From NCBI RefSeq assembly GCF_049800915.1, contig NZ_JBNAFY010000002.1, positions 434,001 through 498,000 on the forward strand: a stretch of 64,000 bases of DNA, in the 5' to 3' direction. Below are positions 8,992 to 17,350 of the stretch, piece after piece (the stretch's first letter is position 1; every line of letters begins with the position of its first letter). A program made the position numbers and the translations under genes. The DNA comes from Amaricoccus macauensis_A (GTDB taxonomy: Bacteria > Pseudomonadota > Alphaproteobacteria > Rhodobacterales > Rhodobacteraceae). The notes under the pieces were generated by a model. It had not been told where the DNA came from. It ran no database searches and was given only the letters and a program-made list of their open reading frames with translations.

Positions 8992-9882
8992 ATGCAGTCT
9001 ATGACCGGATTTGCCGCAGTGAAAGGGGCCGAGAGTGCCGCCGGACGCGCCTGGGAGGCGCGGAGCGTCAACGGGCGCGGCCTCGATGTGCGCCTGCGTC
9101 TGCCGGAGGGATTCGAGGCGCTCGAGCCGGTGATCCGCTCGACATTCGGCAAGGTGTTCGGTCGCGGATCGATTACCGTTTCGCTCAAACTTGATCGCAG
9201 CGAACAGCGCGGCTTGCCCCACCTGAGCTTGCCCCACCTCGAAGCCGCGCTCGATGCGGCGGAGGAGGCGAGCAACCGGGCCGCCCAGCGCGGGTTGGCA
9301 CTTGCACCCCTGAGTACGGGCGAACTCCTGACCCTGCGGGGCATTCTCGAACAGGACACCGGGCAGACGGAGGACATCGCGGCCGAGATGGATGCGCTGG
9401 CCGCCGAAGTGGCCGAACTTGCGGCCGCCCTGCGCGAGGCCCGTGCCGCGGAAGGTGCACGCCTCGAAGCGATCCTGCGTGAACAGCTTGCACACATCGC
9501 GGAACTGGTCTCGGCAGCGCGCGAAACGAGCCTCGCCCGTGACGTGAAGCGGCGTGATCTGATCCGCGAGCGGGTCGCGATCCTGCTCGAAACCACGGAA
9601 CTCGCCGACGAAGCACGGCTCGCCCAGGAACTCGCACTGATCGCGGTCAAGGCGGACGTGACGGAAGAACTCGACCGGCTCGAGGCGCATCTCGCCGCCG
9701 CCGATGCGCTCCTGGCGGCGAAGGCGCCCGTGGGCCGCAAATTCGACTTCCTGACCCAGGAATTCAACCGGGAGGCCAACACGCTCTGCTCGAAATCAGG
9801 CTCAAGCGAATTGACCTCGATCGGTCTGGAGATGAAAGTGGCCGTCGACCAGATGCGGGAGCAGGTGCAGAATGTGGAGTAG
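8992..9882 (+). CDS. YicC/YloC-family endoribonuclease
   Basis: 296 residues. The diagnostic start QSMTGFA is present, as is the C-terminal block RKFDFLTQEFNREANTLCSKS (about residues 248-268). E. coli YicC and B. subtilis YloC act in RNA turnover as endoribonucleases. ATG 8992 is chosen over an upstream in-frame GTG at 8935 because homologues begin here. The stop lies 3 bases before gmk, the same yicC-gmk pairing found across bacteria, so the two are one transcript. Confidence 0.93.
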   Translation: MQSMTGFAAVKGAESAAGRAWEARSVNGRGLDVRLRLPEGFEALEPVIRSTFGKVFGRGSITVSLKLDRSEQRGLPHLSLPHLEAALDAAEEASNRAAQRGLALAPLSTGELLTLRGILEQDTGQTEDIAAEMDALAAEVAELAAALREARAAEGARLEAILREQLAHIAELVSAARETSLARDVKRRDLIRERVAILLETTELADEARLAQELALIAVKADVTEELDRLEAHLAAADALLAAKAPVGRKFDFLTQEFNREANTLCSKSGSSELTSIGLEMKVAVDQMREQVQNVE

Positions 9883-9885
9883 GGT

Positions 9886-10554
9886 ATGAGTGACTCGCCC
9901 GCCATCGGTGAGCCGCGCCGTCGCGGCCTCCTGATCATCCTGTCCTCACCTTCGGGTGCGGGCAAGTCGACGCTTTCCCGGCGAATGCTCGAAGCCGACC
10001 CGGAAGTGCGCTTCTCGGTCTCCGCCACTACACGGCCGCCGCGGCCCGGTGAGCAGGATGGCCAGGACTATTTCTTCAAGTCGCGCCGCGAGTTCGAGGC
10101 CATGGCGGCCGCGGGCGAAATGCTCGAACACGCCGAGGTCTTCGGCAACCTCTATGGCACGCCCCGAGCGCCAGTGGAAGCCGCGATCATGCGCGGCGAG
10201 GATGTGCTCTTCGACGTGGATTGGCAGGGCGGGCAGCAGATCCGCAACTCCACCCTCTCGGATTCGGTGGTCTCGATCTTCATCCTCCCGCCCTCCATCG
10301 CCGAGTTGGAAAATCGGCTTCGCACCCGCGGACAGGACAGCGCCGAAGTGGTCGCGAACCGCATGGCCAAATCGCGGGACGAGATCAGCCACTGGGCGGA
10401 ATACGACTATGTTCTGGTCAACAAGACCCTCTCCGAATGCGAGGCGCAGCTCCGCGCGATCATCGAGGCCGAACGCCTCCGCAGGGAGCGCCGCCCCGAA
10501 CTCATGCAACTGGTCAACCGCATGAATCGTGAATTCGAGGAAAGAACCCCATGA
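9886..10554 (+). CDS. gmk: Guanylate kinase
   Basis: 222 residues. It phosphorylates GMP to GDP with ATP. The P-loop is SPSGAGKST at residues 21-29, and the GMP-binding region TTRPPRPGEQDGQDYFF follows. The gene sits 3 bases after yicC, and its stop overlaps the start of the carbonic anhydrase gene by 4 bases (atga), so the three genes are translationally coupled. Confidence 0.97.
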   Translation: MSDSPAIGEPRRRGLLIILSSPSGAGKSTLSRRMLEADPEVRFSVSATTRPPRPGEQDGQDYFFKSRREFEAMAAAGEMLEHAEVFGNLYGTPRAPVEAAIMRGEDVLFDVDWQGGQQIRNSTLSDSVVSIFILPPSIAELENRLRTRGQDSAEVVANRMAKSRDEISHWAEYDYVLVNKTLSECEAQLRAIIEAERLRRERRPELMQLVNRMNREFEERTP

Positions 10555-11078
10555 GCCTGCTCACCCTCGATGGCATCGCACCGGAACTCCCAGAGGACGG
10601 CTCCGCCTGGGTGGCGCCCGGTGCGCAGGTCGTCGGCAAGATCATCCTTCACCGGAATGCGTCGGTCTGGTTCAACGCGGTCCTTCGCGGCGACAACGAA
10701 CCCATCACCCTGGGCGAAGGTTCGAACATCCAGGACGGCTCCGTCTGCCATACCGACATGGGCTACCCGCTGACCATCGGGCGAAACTGCACCATCGGTC
10801 ACCTGGCGATCCTGCACGGGTGCACCATCGGCGAGAACAGTCTCGTGGGCATGGGCGCATGCGTGCTCAACGGTGCGGTGCTGGAGAAGAACGTGCTGGT
10901 CGGCGCGGGCGCGCTGGTGACCGAGGGCAAGCACTTCCCCGCAGGCACGCTCGTCATGGGCCGCCCTGCCAAGGTCGCCCGCGAGTTGACCGAGGAGGAG
11001 ATCAGGGGCCTCACCGCTTCGGCCGAGCGCTACCAGGAAAACGCGCGCCGCTTCCGCGCAGGTCTCGCCGCAACCTGA
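10551..11078 (+). CDS. Gamma-class carbonic anhydrase family protein
   Basis: 175 residues of left-handed beta-helix built from hexapeptide repeats (for example NITLGE-, CTIGENSLVGMGACVLNGAVL-like rungs). The zinc-ligand histidines are in place: CHTDMG, then GHLAILHGC. Proteins of this type (YrdA/CaiE-like) include gamma carbonic anhydrases, though many members lack measured activity. ATG 10551 overlaps the gmk stop. Confidence 0.9.
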   Translation: MSLLTLDGIAPELPEDGSAWVAPGAQVVGKIILHRNASVWFNAVLRGDNEPITLGEGSNIQDGSVCHTDMGYPLTIGRNCTIGHLAILHGCTIGENSLVGMGACVLNGAVLEKNVLVGAGALVTEGKHFPAGTLVMGRPAKVARELTEEEIRGLTASAERYQENARRFRAGLAAT

Positions 11079-11144
11079 ACCGTCCTCCTGCTCCTGCCTT
11101 TCCGGCAGCCTTGCGTGCCTGCCGTTCGTCCTCGACTGTCCAGA

Positions 11145-12290
11145 ATGCTCTTTCAGACCGCTCTTCGTTCGCTCGGCCCCGCTGTTTCCCGCACTCCGCC
11201 GCTCGAAGCCGTGCGTGCCGGGGCAGGGGCGCTGATCGGGCTCGCGCTCGCAGGTCTCTTCGTGTTGACGCCGGCCGTGGACCCCGCGCTCGGCCTCTAC
11301 ATGATCGCTCCCTTCGGGGCGACCTCCGTCCTGCTCTTCGCCGTGCCCAACAGCCCGCTGGCCCAGCCCTGGTCTGCCATCGTCGGCAATACGGTGGCCG
11401 CCCTCGTCGGCGTCACCGTCTGCCTCACCGTGCCGGACCCGGCGTTGCGCATCGCGCTTGCCGTGGGCCTCGCGATCATCGCGACGATCCTCTGCCGCGC
11501 GGTTCATCCGCCCGCCGGTGCAGTCGCCATGACAGCGGCCATGAGCCCGGAGGCGATCCACGAACTGGGTTTCCTCTTCGCGCTGACGCCCGTTGCGGCC
11601 GGTACAGCGCTTCTGGTGGGGCTGGCCATGGCCTGGGCGCGCCTCACCGGCCGCAACTACCCCTTCCGCCAGTTCGAGGCCCCCAATGCCCACGGCACCC
11701 GCGACCCCGAGCCGTTGGAGCGCCTGGGCCTCAGCGAAGCCGAGCTTGTCGGTATCCTCGAACGCTACAGACAATCCTTCAACCTCGGCGTCGAGGACCT
11801 CGCCCGCCTCATCGGGGCGGCGGAGCTCCAGGCCGCCACCCACCGCACCGGCCCGCTGGTCGCCTCCGACATCATGTCGCGCGACCTCGTCACCATTGGT
11901 CCCGAAACGCCGATGTCCGAGGTCGCGGACCTGTTCCGGCATCATGGCTTCACCTCGCTGCCCGTCGTCGATGCGGATGCGCGTTTTCTCGGCGTGATCT
12001 TCCAGATCCACCTCATCAGCCGGGCACGGGAAGACGCGCTGCGCCTCAGGCGCGGTTTCGGCGCGGCGATGAAACGGCTTCTCGATCGCGAACGCGACAG
12101 GCCGGTGCGCGCCGTCGACATCATGAGTGTCGCCGGCCCCCGCGCAATGCGGAACACGCCGGTTGCAGCACTCCTGCCACTGATGGCCGATGGCGAGGTG
12201 GATGCCGTACCCGTGCTCTCGAGAGGCCGGGTTGTCGGGATCGTCACCCGAACCGACCTGATCGGCGCTCTGGCCCGGCACGCGACCTGA
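11145..12290 (+). CDS. HPP-family membrane protein with CBS domain pair
   Basis: 381 residues. The N-terminal half carries four hydrophobic segments and the HPP signature RAVHPPAGAVAMTAAM (about residues 116-130). The C-terminal half (about 240-375) is a tandem CBS pair beginning ASDIMSRDLVTI and AVDIMSVAGPRAM, likely sensing an adenine nucleotide. HPP proteins are integral membrane proteins; some plant and cyanobacterial members transport nitrite. No nitrogen genes are adjacent, so the substrate is unknown. A GTG at 11115 would add 10 residues. Confidence 0.87.
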   Translation: MLFQTALRSLGPAVSRTPPLEAVRAGAGALIGLALAGLFVLTPAVDPALGLYMIAPFGATSVLLFAVPNSPLAQPWSAIVGNTVAALVGVTVCLTVPDPALRIALAVGLAIIATILCRAVHPPAGAVAMTAAMSPEAIHELGFLFALTPVAAGTALLVGLAMAWARLTGRNYPFRQFEAPNAHGTRDPEPLERLGLSEAELVGILERYRQSFNLGVEDLARLIGAAELQAATHRTGPLVASDIMSRDLVTIGPETPMSEVADLFRHHGFTSLPVVDADARFLGVIFQIHLISRAREDALRLRRGFGAAMKRLLDRERDRPVRAVDIMSVAGPRAMRNTPVAALLPLMADGEVDAVPVLSRGRVVGIVTRTDLIGALARHAT

Positions 12291-12297
12291 AACGAAA

Positions 12298-12326
12298 CGG
12301 GTCCGGTCCCTGGTGGACCGAACCCG
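12298..12326. terminator. Bidirectional hairpin between HPP-CBS gene and chpT
   Basis: 12-bp arms at 12298-12309 and 12315-12326 with one mismatch and the 5-base loop ctggt. It is placed between the converging ends of the HPP gene (stop 12290) and chpT (stop 12370). Confidence 0.6.
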
Positions 12327-12369
12327 GAATGGCTGTTCGTCTGTCGCGGGCGGCGCGGAAAGGCGCGAT

Positions 12370-12987
12370 CTACGCCGCGTGCTCCTGTGCGCGCGGGGTG
12401 AGCGAAAGCTCGGCATCCGCTTCGCCGAATTGCGCCTCCAGGCCGTGGCCGGTGGACAGCAGGGCTTCGCGCAGCGCCGGGAACTGCACGCAGTCTGAGC
12501 GCAACTCGGGGATTTCGGCACCATCCGTCACATGCGCCCAAAGCTCCGCCGGCGCACCGATCCGGCGGCTCTCGACATGCATCGAGACGGTATCCTCTGC
12601 CGTCGAGACCCGCACGAGCCCGCCCATGGGCAGGCTCTTCTCGAGGCAGAGGATGGCGAGGAAGGCAAGCCGCGCGACCGGCCGGGGCAGGGACGCATCG
12701 AGGTCCATCCAGGCGACCGTCAGGCGGCCGTTGAACATCGCGCCGGTGATTTCTCCGGCCTCTTCCATCGTCACGCGGGTCTCGGGGTCTGCGGGACCGA
12801 AGGCCACCCGGAAGAACCGGACCTTCGCGAGTGCATTGGTCAGGCTGTCGGAGATCAGATCGACCTCCGGGCTGCCGCTGCCGGTCATCTGCAGTAGTTC
12901 GAGACCGTTGCCGATTGCGCCCAACGGGCTTATCAGGTCGTGACAGAACCTTGCGCTTACCAGCGCGCTGAGATCCGGTGCGCTCAT
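12370..12987 (-). CDS. chpT: Histidine phosphotransferase ChpT
   Basis: 205 residues. The segment RFCHDLISPLGAIGNGLELL has the phospho-accepting His (H16) of the ChpT family. The C-terminal half is a degenerate HATPase-like fold, as in Caulobacter ChpT. ChpT relays phosphate from CckA to CtrA and CpdR, the alphaproteobacterial cell-cycle / motility / gene-transfer-agent phosphorelay. It is divergent from DUF3553, whose start is only 30 bases away. Confidence 0.85.
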   Translation of the reverse strand: MSAPDLSALVSARFCHDLISPLGAIGNGLELLQMTGSGSPEVDLISDSLTNALAKVRFFRVAFGPADPETRVTMEEAGEITGAMFNGRLTVAWMDLDASLPRPVARLAFLAILCLEKSLPMGGLVRVSTAEDTVSMHVESRRIGAPAELWAHVTDGAEIPELRSDCVQFPALREALLSTGHGLEAQFGEADAELSLTPRAQEHAA

Positions 12988-13017
12988 CCGCTGATCTCCC
13001 TTTCACCGGAGTTTATC

Positions 13018-13200
13018 TTGAACGAATTCTTGGAGCCCGGCAATCTCGTGCGCCATCCGGACAAACCGGACTGGGGGCTCGGGCAGGTGCAGTCGGTCGT
13101 CGGTAACAGAATAACCGTGAACTTCGAGCACGCAGGGAAGGTTGTCATCAATGGGTCCCAAATTAACCTGGTGCCGGATTTTGGCGGTCCGGAAACCTGA
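13018..13200 (+). CDS. DUF3553 domain protein
   Basis: 60 residues starting at TTG 13018, 7 bases after ggag. Homologues begin NEFLEPGNLVRHP, so the longer ATG-initiated frame from 12940, which would run into chpT, is not used. The body PDWGLGQVQS and TVNFEHAGK is the DUF3553 signature, an SH3-like fold related to the CarD/UvrD-tail type domain seen in transcription-repair proteins. The function of the free-standing form is unknown. The TTG start implies weak translation. Confidence 0.85.
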   Translation: MNEFLEPGNLVRHPDKPDWGLGQVQSVVGNRITVNFEHAGKVVINGSQINLVPDFGGPET

Positions 13201-13335
13201 CGAGACGAGTCACACATAAGTCTTAACGGGGTATGAATGCGTGCGCGCGTCCGCTGGCCCTCGACCCCGCCTCGTTGCTATAGAAGGGCGCGGCCCGCGC
13301 CAGTTCCGGGGCAGGCCGCCCAGTTCAGGAACGAG

Positions 13336-14130
13336 ATGAAATCCAAACCGAATATCTACCGGGTCAAGATCGCGGAAACGGAGGATGAACTGCGCGGCGC
13401 GCAGCGATTGCGCTACCGGGTCTTCGTCGAGGAGATGGGGGCGACCGCCCGGCCGGAGGAACATGCCGCCCGCCTCGAATGGGACGAGTTCGACCCGTAT
13501 TTCGATCACCTGATCCTCTTGGCAGATGGCGACGACACGGAGGCAATGGACCCGCTCGACCGCGTCGTCGGTGTCTACCGGCTGATGCGCGACGATGCTG
13601 CGAAGGCAGGCCGGGGCTTCTACGGTGCTACCGAATACGACCTCTCGCTCCTCGAGCGCTCGGGCCGCAAGCTCGTGGAACTGGGGCGGTCCTGCGTCGC
13701 GGCAGATCACCGGGGCGGGGTCGGAATGCACCTGCTCTGGTCGGAACTCGCACGGTATGTGCTCGAGCGGGACATCGAGATCCTGTTCGGCACCGCCAGT
13801 TTCCATGGCACCGACCCCGAACCCATTTCCGACGCGCTGGCCTTCCTGCACCACCGCCACCTCGCGCCGGACGACCTTCGCGTCCGCGCCCTCGACGCGC
13901 ACTACCTCGACATGAACCTGCGCGCTCCGGGCGAGATCGACACCGCACGCGCGGCGCGCCAGATCCCGCCGCTGTTGAAATCCTACCTGCGTCTCGGGGG
14001 CTTCGTGGGCGATGGCGCCTTCGTCGACCACGGCTTCAACACCATCGACGTCTGCGTCGTCATGGATACGGGCCGGATGCAGGAAAACTACCGCCGCTTC
14101 TACGAGCGCGACAGGCGCACACGCCCATGA
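13336..14130 (+). CDS. olsB: Ornithine-acyl N-acyltransferase OlsB (GNAT type)
   Basis: 264 residues from ATG 13336, which follows aggaacgag; a longer GTG/ATG frame from 13237 is judged spurious. GNAT N-acyltransferase of the OlsB/hemolysin-like family: RYRVFVEEMG near the N-terminus, then VELGRSCVAADHRGG (acyl-ACP site) and LFGTASFHGTDP. OlsB attaches a 3-hydroxy fatty acid to the alpha-amino group of ornithine, giving lyso-ornithine lipid. The overlap of 4 bases with olsA directly downstream supports this assignment. Confidence 0.88.
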   Translation: MKSKPNIYRVKIAETEDELRGAQRLRYRVFVEEMGATARPEEHAARLEWDEFDPYFDHLILLADGDDTEAMDPLDRVVGVYRLMRDDAAKAGRGFYGATEYDLSLLERSGRKLVELGRSCVAADHRGGVGMHLLWSELARYVLERDIEILFGTASFHGTDPEPISDALAFLHHRHLAPDDLRVRALDAHYLDMNLRAPGEIDTARAARQIPPLLKSYLRLGGFVGDGAFVDHGFNTIDVCVVMDTGRMQENYRRFYERDRRTRP

Positions 14131-15020
14131 CCATCGGTTGGAACGAGGCAGTGCCACCCGAATTGCCGCCGCTGCGCCAACGCGAGCGACTGCGGCTTGC
14201 GCTCCGCGGCATCGTCGCGGTCCTGACGCTCCTGTGCCTCTTCGGCATCTTCCTTCTCGTTCGCGGCGCCGAGATGCTGGTGGCGAAGGTGCGGGGGCGC
14301 CGCTCGCGCCGCGCGAGCAACCGGATCGTGCAGGTCTGGGCGCGGACCGCGCTGCCGAACCTCGGCCTGCGCTACGTCCAGCGCGGCACGCCGCTTTCCG
14401 GCGCTGGCGGTTTCGTCGCCAACCATTCGAGCTGGATCGACATCGTCGTGCTTCAGCGGGCCGCCGTGCCCTTCCTCGTGTCGAAATCCGAAGTGCGCGA
14501 CTGGCCCGGCATCGGCTTCATCGGGCGGGCCATCGGCACGCTCTTCATCGACCGCAAGGCCACCGCCGCGAAACGCCAGGAGGCCGAACTGCTCGAACGC
14601 ATCCGGGCAGGCGACCGCATGGCGCTGTTTCCGGAAGGCACCAGCACCGACGGCCAGCGCGTGCTTCCCTTCAAGTCCTCGCTCTTCGCCGTCTTCTTCT
14701 CCCGCGAACTCGAAACGGTAACGGTCCAGCCGGTGGCGATCACCTACCATCCCGCCGCGGGACTGCCCGCGAGCTTCTATTCCTGGTGGGGAGAGATGGA
14801 CTTCGCCGCCCATCTCATCGACATCCTCGCCCGCTCGAAAGGCGGGGTGGTGGAGATAGATTTTCTCGATCCCGTGGCGGCGGAGGAAACCACCGGCCGC
14901 AAGGAAATGGCGTTCATCTGCGGCCAGCGGGTGCGCAGCGCATTCGACAGCGCGCTGCCGTCAGGTCAGTCCCGGGTCTCGGTCGGCTCGAAGGTTAGCG
15001 CCACGCCGTTCATGCAGTAG
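14127..15020 (+). CDS. olsA: Lyso-ornithine lipid O-acyltransferase OlsA (PlsC family)
   Basis: 297 residues. It has one membrane span (about 29-49), then a PlsC-type acyltransferase domain with the HX4D motif in NHSSWID (about residue 94) and FPEGTSTDG (about residue 170). With OlsB it makes ornithine lipids, phosphorus-free membrane lipids that replace phospholipids under phosphate limitation; in Rhodobacteraceae OlsA also serves glutamine lipid synthesis. The ATG overlaps the olsB stop (atga). Its last 55 bases overlap the convergent msrB gene. Confidence 0.9.
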   Translation: MTIGWNEAVPPELPPLRQRERLRLALRGIVAVLTLLCLFGIFLLVRGAEMLVAKVRGRRSRRASNRIVQVWARTALPNLGLRYVQRGTPLSGAGGFVANHSSWIDIVVLQRAAVPFLVSKSEVRDWPGIGFIGRAIGTLFIDRKATAAKRQEAELLERIRAGDRMALFPEGTSTDGQRVLPFKSSLFAVFFSRELETVTVQPVAITYHPAAGLPASFYSWWGEMDFAAHLIDILARSKGGVVEIDFLDPVAAEETTGRKEMAFICGQRVRSAFDSALPSGQSRVSVGSKVSATPFMQ

Positions 15021-15379
15021 CGCTGGCCGGTGGGCGCAGGCCCGTCGGGGAAGACATGCCCCAGATGCGCATCGCACCGAGCACAGACGATCTCCGTGCG
15101 CCGCATGAAGAACTTCCGGTCCTCGTGCTCCTCCACCGCCTCAGGGCCGATCGGCGCATAGAAGCTCGGCCAGCCGGTGCCGCTGTCGAACTTGGTCGAG
15201 GATTCGAAGAGCGGCGCCCCACAGCACACGCAGTTGAACGTCCCCGGCGCCTTCGGGAAATCGTCATGGGTATGCGCGCGCTCCGTGCCCTTCTTGCGCG
15301 TCACCTTGTAGGCGAGGTCCGAAAGCTGCTCCTTCCACTCCGCATCCGTCTTTATGATCTTGTCCTTGACTGTGCTCAT
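14966..15379 (-). CDS. msrB: Peptide-methionine (R)-S-oxide reductase
   Basis: 137 residues from ATG 15379. MsrB reduces the R epimer of methionine sulfoxide in proteins. Both zinc-binding CxxC pairs are present (CVCC and CARC). The catalytic segment is RYCMNG, and the substrate pocket is FDSGTGWPSF. The 3' end overlaps the end of olsA by 55 bases on the opposite strand, so both gene tails are coding there. It is oppositely oriented to the two lipid acyltransferase genes on either side. Confidence 0.95.
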   Translation of the reverse strand: MSTVKDKIIKTDAEWKEQLSDLAYKVTRKKGTERAHTHDDFPKAPGTFNCVCCGAPLFESSTKFDSGTGWPSFYAPIGPEAVEEHEDRKFFMRRTEIVCARCDAHLGHVFPDGPAPTGQRYCMNGVALTFEPTETRD

Positions 15380-15497
15380 GCCAGGCGCTCCCGTCAGATT
15401 TCCACGTCCATTAGGGGAATGAGGTCGGGATCTTTTTGGGAACGTCAAGGAGAAGTCACACAAATATTGCAGGCTCCGCCCGGCATTCCTCCGGTGG

Positions 15498-16280
15498 ATG
15501 GACATCATGGGCCTCAGCAGGCACCCCCGACCCAAGACCCCGAAATATCGCGTCCGCCTCGCCAATTCGCCCGAGGATCTCCGGCGCGCCCAGGCACTCC
15601 GACACGAGCGCTTCCTCGCGGGCCGGGGGGCAGAGACCAGCCCGGCGCAGGGCTTCGACGCCGATGACTACGACCAGACGGCCCAGCATGTGATGGTGGA
15701 AGACGCCCGCGATGGCGCGCTGGTCTGCTGCTACCGGATCCGGGTCTTCGAGAGCGGCGCGGAGATCACCGGCTCCTATTCGGCGCAATACTACGACCTC
15801 TCGAAACTTGCCCTCTTCGAGGGGCGGATGCTGGAAATGGGCCGTTTCTGCATCGCATCCGACCACCGCGACCCCGACATCCTGCGCCTCGCCTGGGGCT
15901 ACCTCACCGAATATGTCGCCCGCGAGAGGATCGACTTGCTCTTCGGCTGCTCGAGCTTCCACGGCATCGAAACCGGCGACTACGAGGACGCCTTCGCGCT
16001 GCTCAAGGACAAGCACCTTGCACCCCGCCGCTGGCTCCCGCGCGTGAAGGCGCCTTCGGTCTTCCGCTACGCGACCCGCCTCAAGCTGCGCAAGCCGGAC
16101 CTGCGCCGCGCCATGCAGGCGATGCCGCCGCTCCTGCGCAGCTACCTGATGATGGGTGGCTGGGTGTCGGACCACGCCGTGGTCGACCGCCACCTGAACA
16201 CGCTCCACGTCTTCACCGGGCTTGAGATCCGCCTTGTGCCGCCCGCCCGCCTGCGCTTGCTGAGCCGCGCCGCCGAGTAA
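15498..16280 (+). CDS. Second OlsB-like GNAT N-acyltransferase (candidate glutamine-lipid enzyme)
   Basis: 260 residues (or 257 from ATG 15507). Same family as OlsB: RRAQALRHERFL, MLEMGRFCIASDHRD and LFGCSSFHG align with the OlsB motifs, but the sequence is clearly diverged from the olsB gene 1.4 kb upstream. Rhodobacteraceae make both ornithine and glutamine lipids with separate N-acyltransferases (OlsB and GlsB) and a shared OlsA, so this is a reasonable GlsB candidate; that is inference. Its last codons (RLRLLSRAAE) recur as a decayed copy at 18352-18388. Confidence 0.8.
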   Translation: MDIMGLSRHPRPKTPKYRVRLANSPEDLRRAQALRHERFLAGRGAETSPAQGFDADDYDQTAQHVMVEDARDGALVCCYRIRVFESGAEITGSYSAQYYDLSKLALFEGRMLEMGRFCIASDHRDPDILRLAWGYLTEYVARERIDLLFGCSSFHGIETGDYEDAFALLKDKHLAPRRWLPRVKAPSVFRYATRLKLRKPDLRRAMQAMPPLLRSYLMMGGWVSDHAVVDRHLNTLHVFTGLEIRLVPPARLRLLSRAAE

Positions 16281-16331
16281 GGCCGCAGGTTCATGCACCG
16301 CCCGGCCGCGAGCCCGGCGATGGCCCCGAAG

Positions 16332-16574
16332 TCACGCGCGCTCGAGCGTCTCGCAGAGCAGCGTCGCGGTGGCAACATAGATGGGAATGCCCTTGGCGTC
16401 GCACAGCGTGACGACATAGCCCCGACGTTCGCCGTTGGGAATGTCGTCCTTGAACATCAGTGTCAGTTCACGGGTCGCGGCCTTCCGGGCCGAGTCGACA
16501 TCGGGATAGTGATGGCCTGTGTGGTCGACCCTGCGGGTCAAGCCATCACTGATGTCGAAGTAGAACAGTTCCAT
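16332..16574 (-). CDS. DUF6894 family protein
   Basis: 80 residues opening MELFYFDISDG, the DUF6894 pattern (short aromatic first strand, then a D-rich turn, then SARKAATRELT). The family is abundant in Rhizobiales such as Methylobacterium and Bradyrhizobium and has no assigned function. Start ATG 16574 has ggag 5 bases upstream. It is the third gene of a minus-strand operon with the Crp/Fnr regulator (28-base gap) and the histidine kinase. Confidence 0.8.
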   Translation of the reverse strand: MELFYFDISDGLTRRVDHTGHHYPDVDSARKAATRELTLMFKDDIPNGERRGYVVTLCDAKGIPIYVATATLLCETLERA

Positions 16575-16602
16575 TTCATCTCCTAGTCTTCAGGGATCCC
16601 CG

Positions 16603-17340
16603 TCATTGTTCATGGGGTCCCACAGTATTGCCGAGGTGCAGGTAGGTCTCGTCGAAGTCGGCCATTTCAGCCAAAGAGGCGAAATCCGGGATGACCAGAA
16701 CCCTGTCCTGCAGCATTATGAGCCCGGCATCCTTCAGGTTGGCGATAACGCGCTGCACATGAACCGCAGAGATGCCGATTACATCCGCAATCGTTGCTTG
16801 CGTCAAAGGCAGGTAGAACACATGGCCCCGTGCTAGGCCCACCGCGCCGAGCCGGGCGTCCAGTTCGCAGAACAGGTGCGCAACCGCTTCCTCGGAGGAT
16901 CTTCGGCCCACATTGACCAGCCACTCCCTCAAGGTGGCCTCTTCGACCATCGTTGCCCACAAACAGGCGCGTCTTATTGCGGGTGAGCTTTCGAGAAGCC
17001 GGGTGATCTCCTGCTTGTCGAGCTTGGCAATCCGGCAATCGACCAGTGTCGCTATCGAATGATCCATCTTCTGCTGGATGCTGTCCTGAAGATCGCAGAA
17101 ATCCCCCGGAAGCAGAAGCGCAACGATGGCGCGCCGTCCATCCCGCAGAAACTTGTAGCGACATGCAACACCATCGAGGATGATATGGGCATGTTTGGCG
17201 ACATCATGCTGCTTGATGAGATCGGTCGAAGCGACGATATCGATGGCGGATGCGGATATTGTCTCCAGCTGTCCGATGTCTCGTTCGCTCAGCCTTGCGC
17301 CATGCCGCAGTCTACGCGTCAGTTTGCTCTCGGTCGGCAT
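16603..17340 (-). CDS. Crp/Fnr-family transcriptional regulator
   Basis: 245 residues. A cyclic-nucleotide-binding-like beta roll covers about 20-130 (HAHIILDGVACRYKFLRDGRRAIVALLLPGD-type core). A winged HTH follows at about 150-225, with the recognition region LTQATIADVIGISAVHVQRVI. The cysteines needed for an FNR [4Fe-4S] cluster are absent from the N-terminus, so it is not an FNR-type oxygen sensor. It lies 10 bases downstream of the kinase gene. Such regulators in Rhizobiales often accompany stress-response genes. Confidence 0.88.
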   Translation of the reverse strand: MPTESKLTRRLRHGARLSERDIGQLETISASAIDIVASTDLIKQHDVAKHAHIILDGVACRYKFLRDGRRAIVALLLPGDFCDLQDSIQQKMDHSIATLVDCRIAKLDKQEITRLLESSPAIRRACLWATMVEEATLREWLVNVGRRSSEEAVAHLFCELDARLGAVGLARGHVFYLPLTQATIADVIGISAVHVQRVIANLKDAGLIMLQDRVLVIPDFASLAEMADFDETYLHLGNTVGPHEQ

Positions 17341-17350
17341 ACATCATCTC

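Noticed and set aside
10407..12943. Two very long frames on opposite strands over gmk, carbonic anhydrase, HPP-CBS and chpT
   Set aside because: Both are Arg/Pro/Ala-rich shadows; the real genes in this region have clear motifs and coupled starts.
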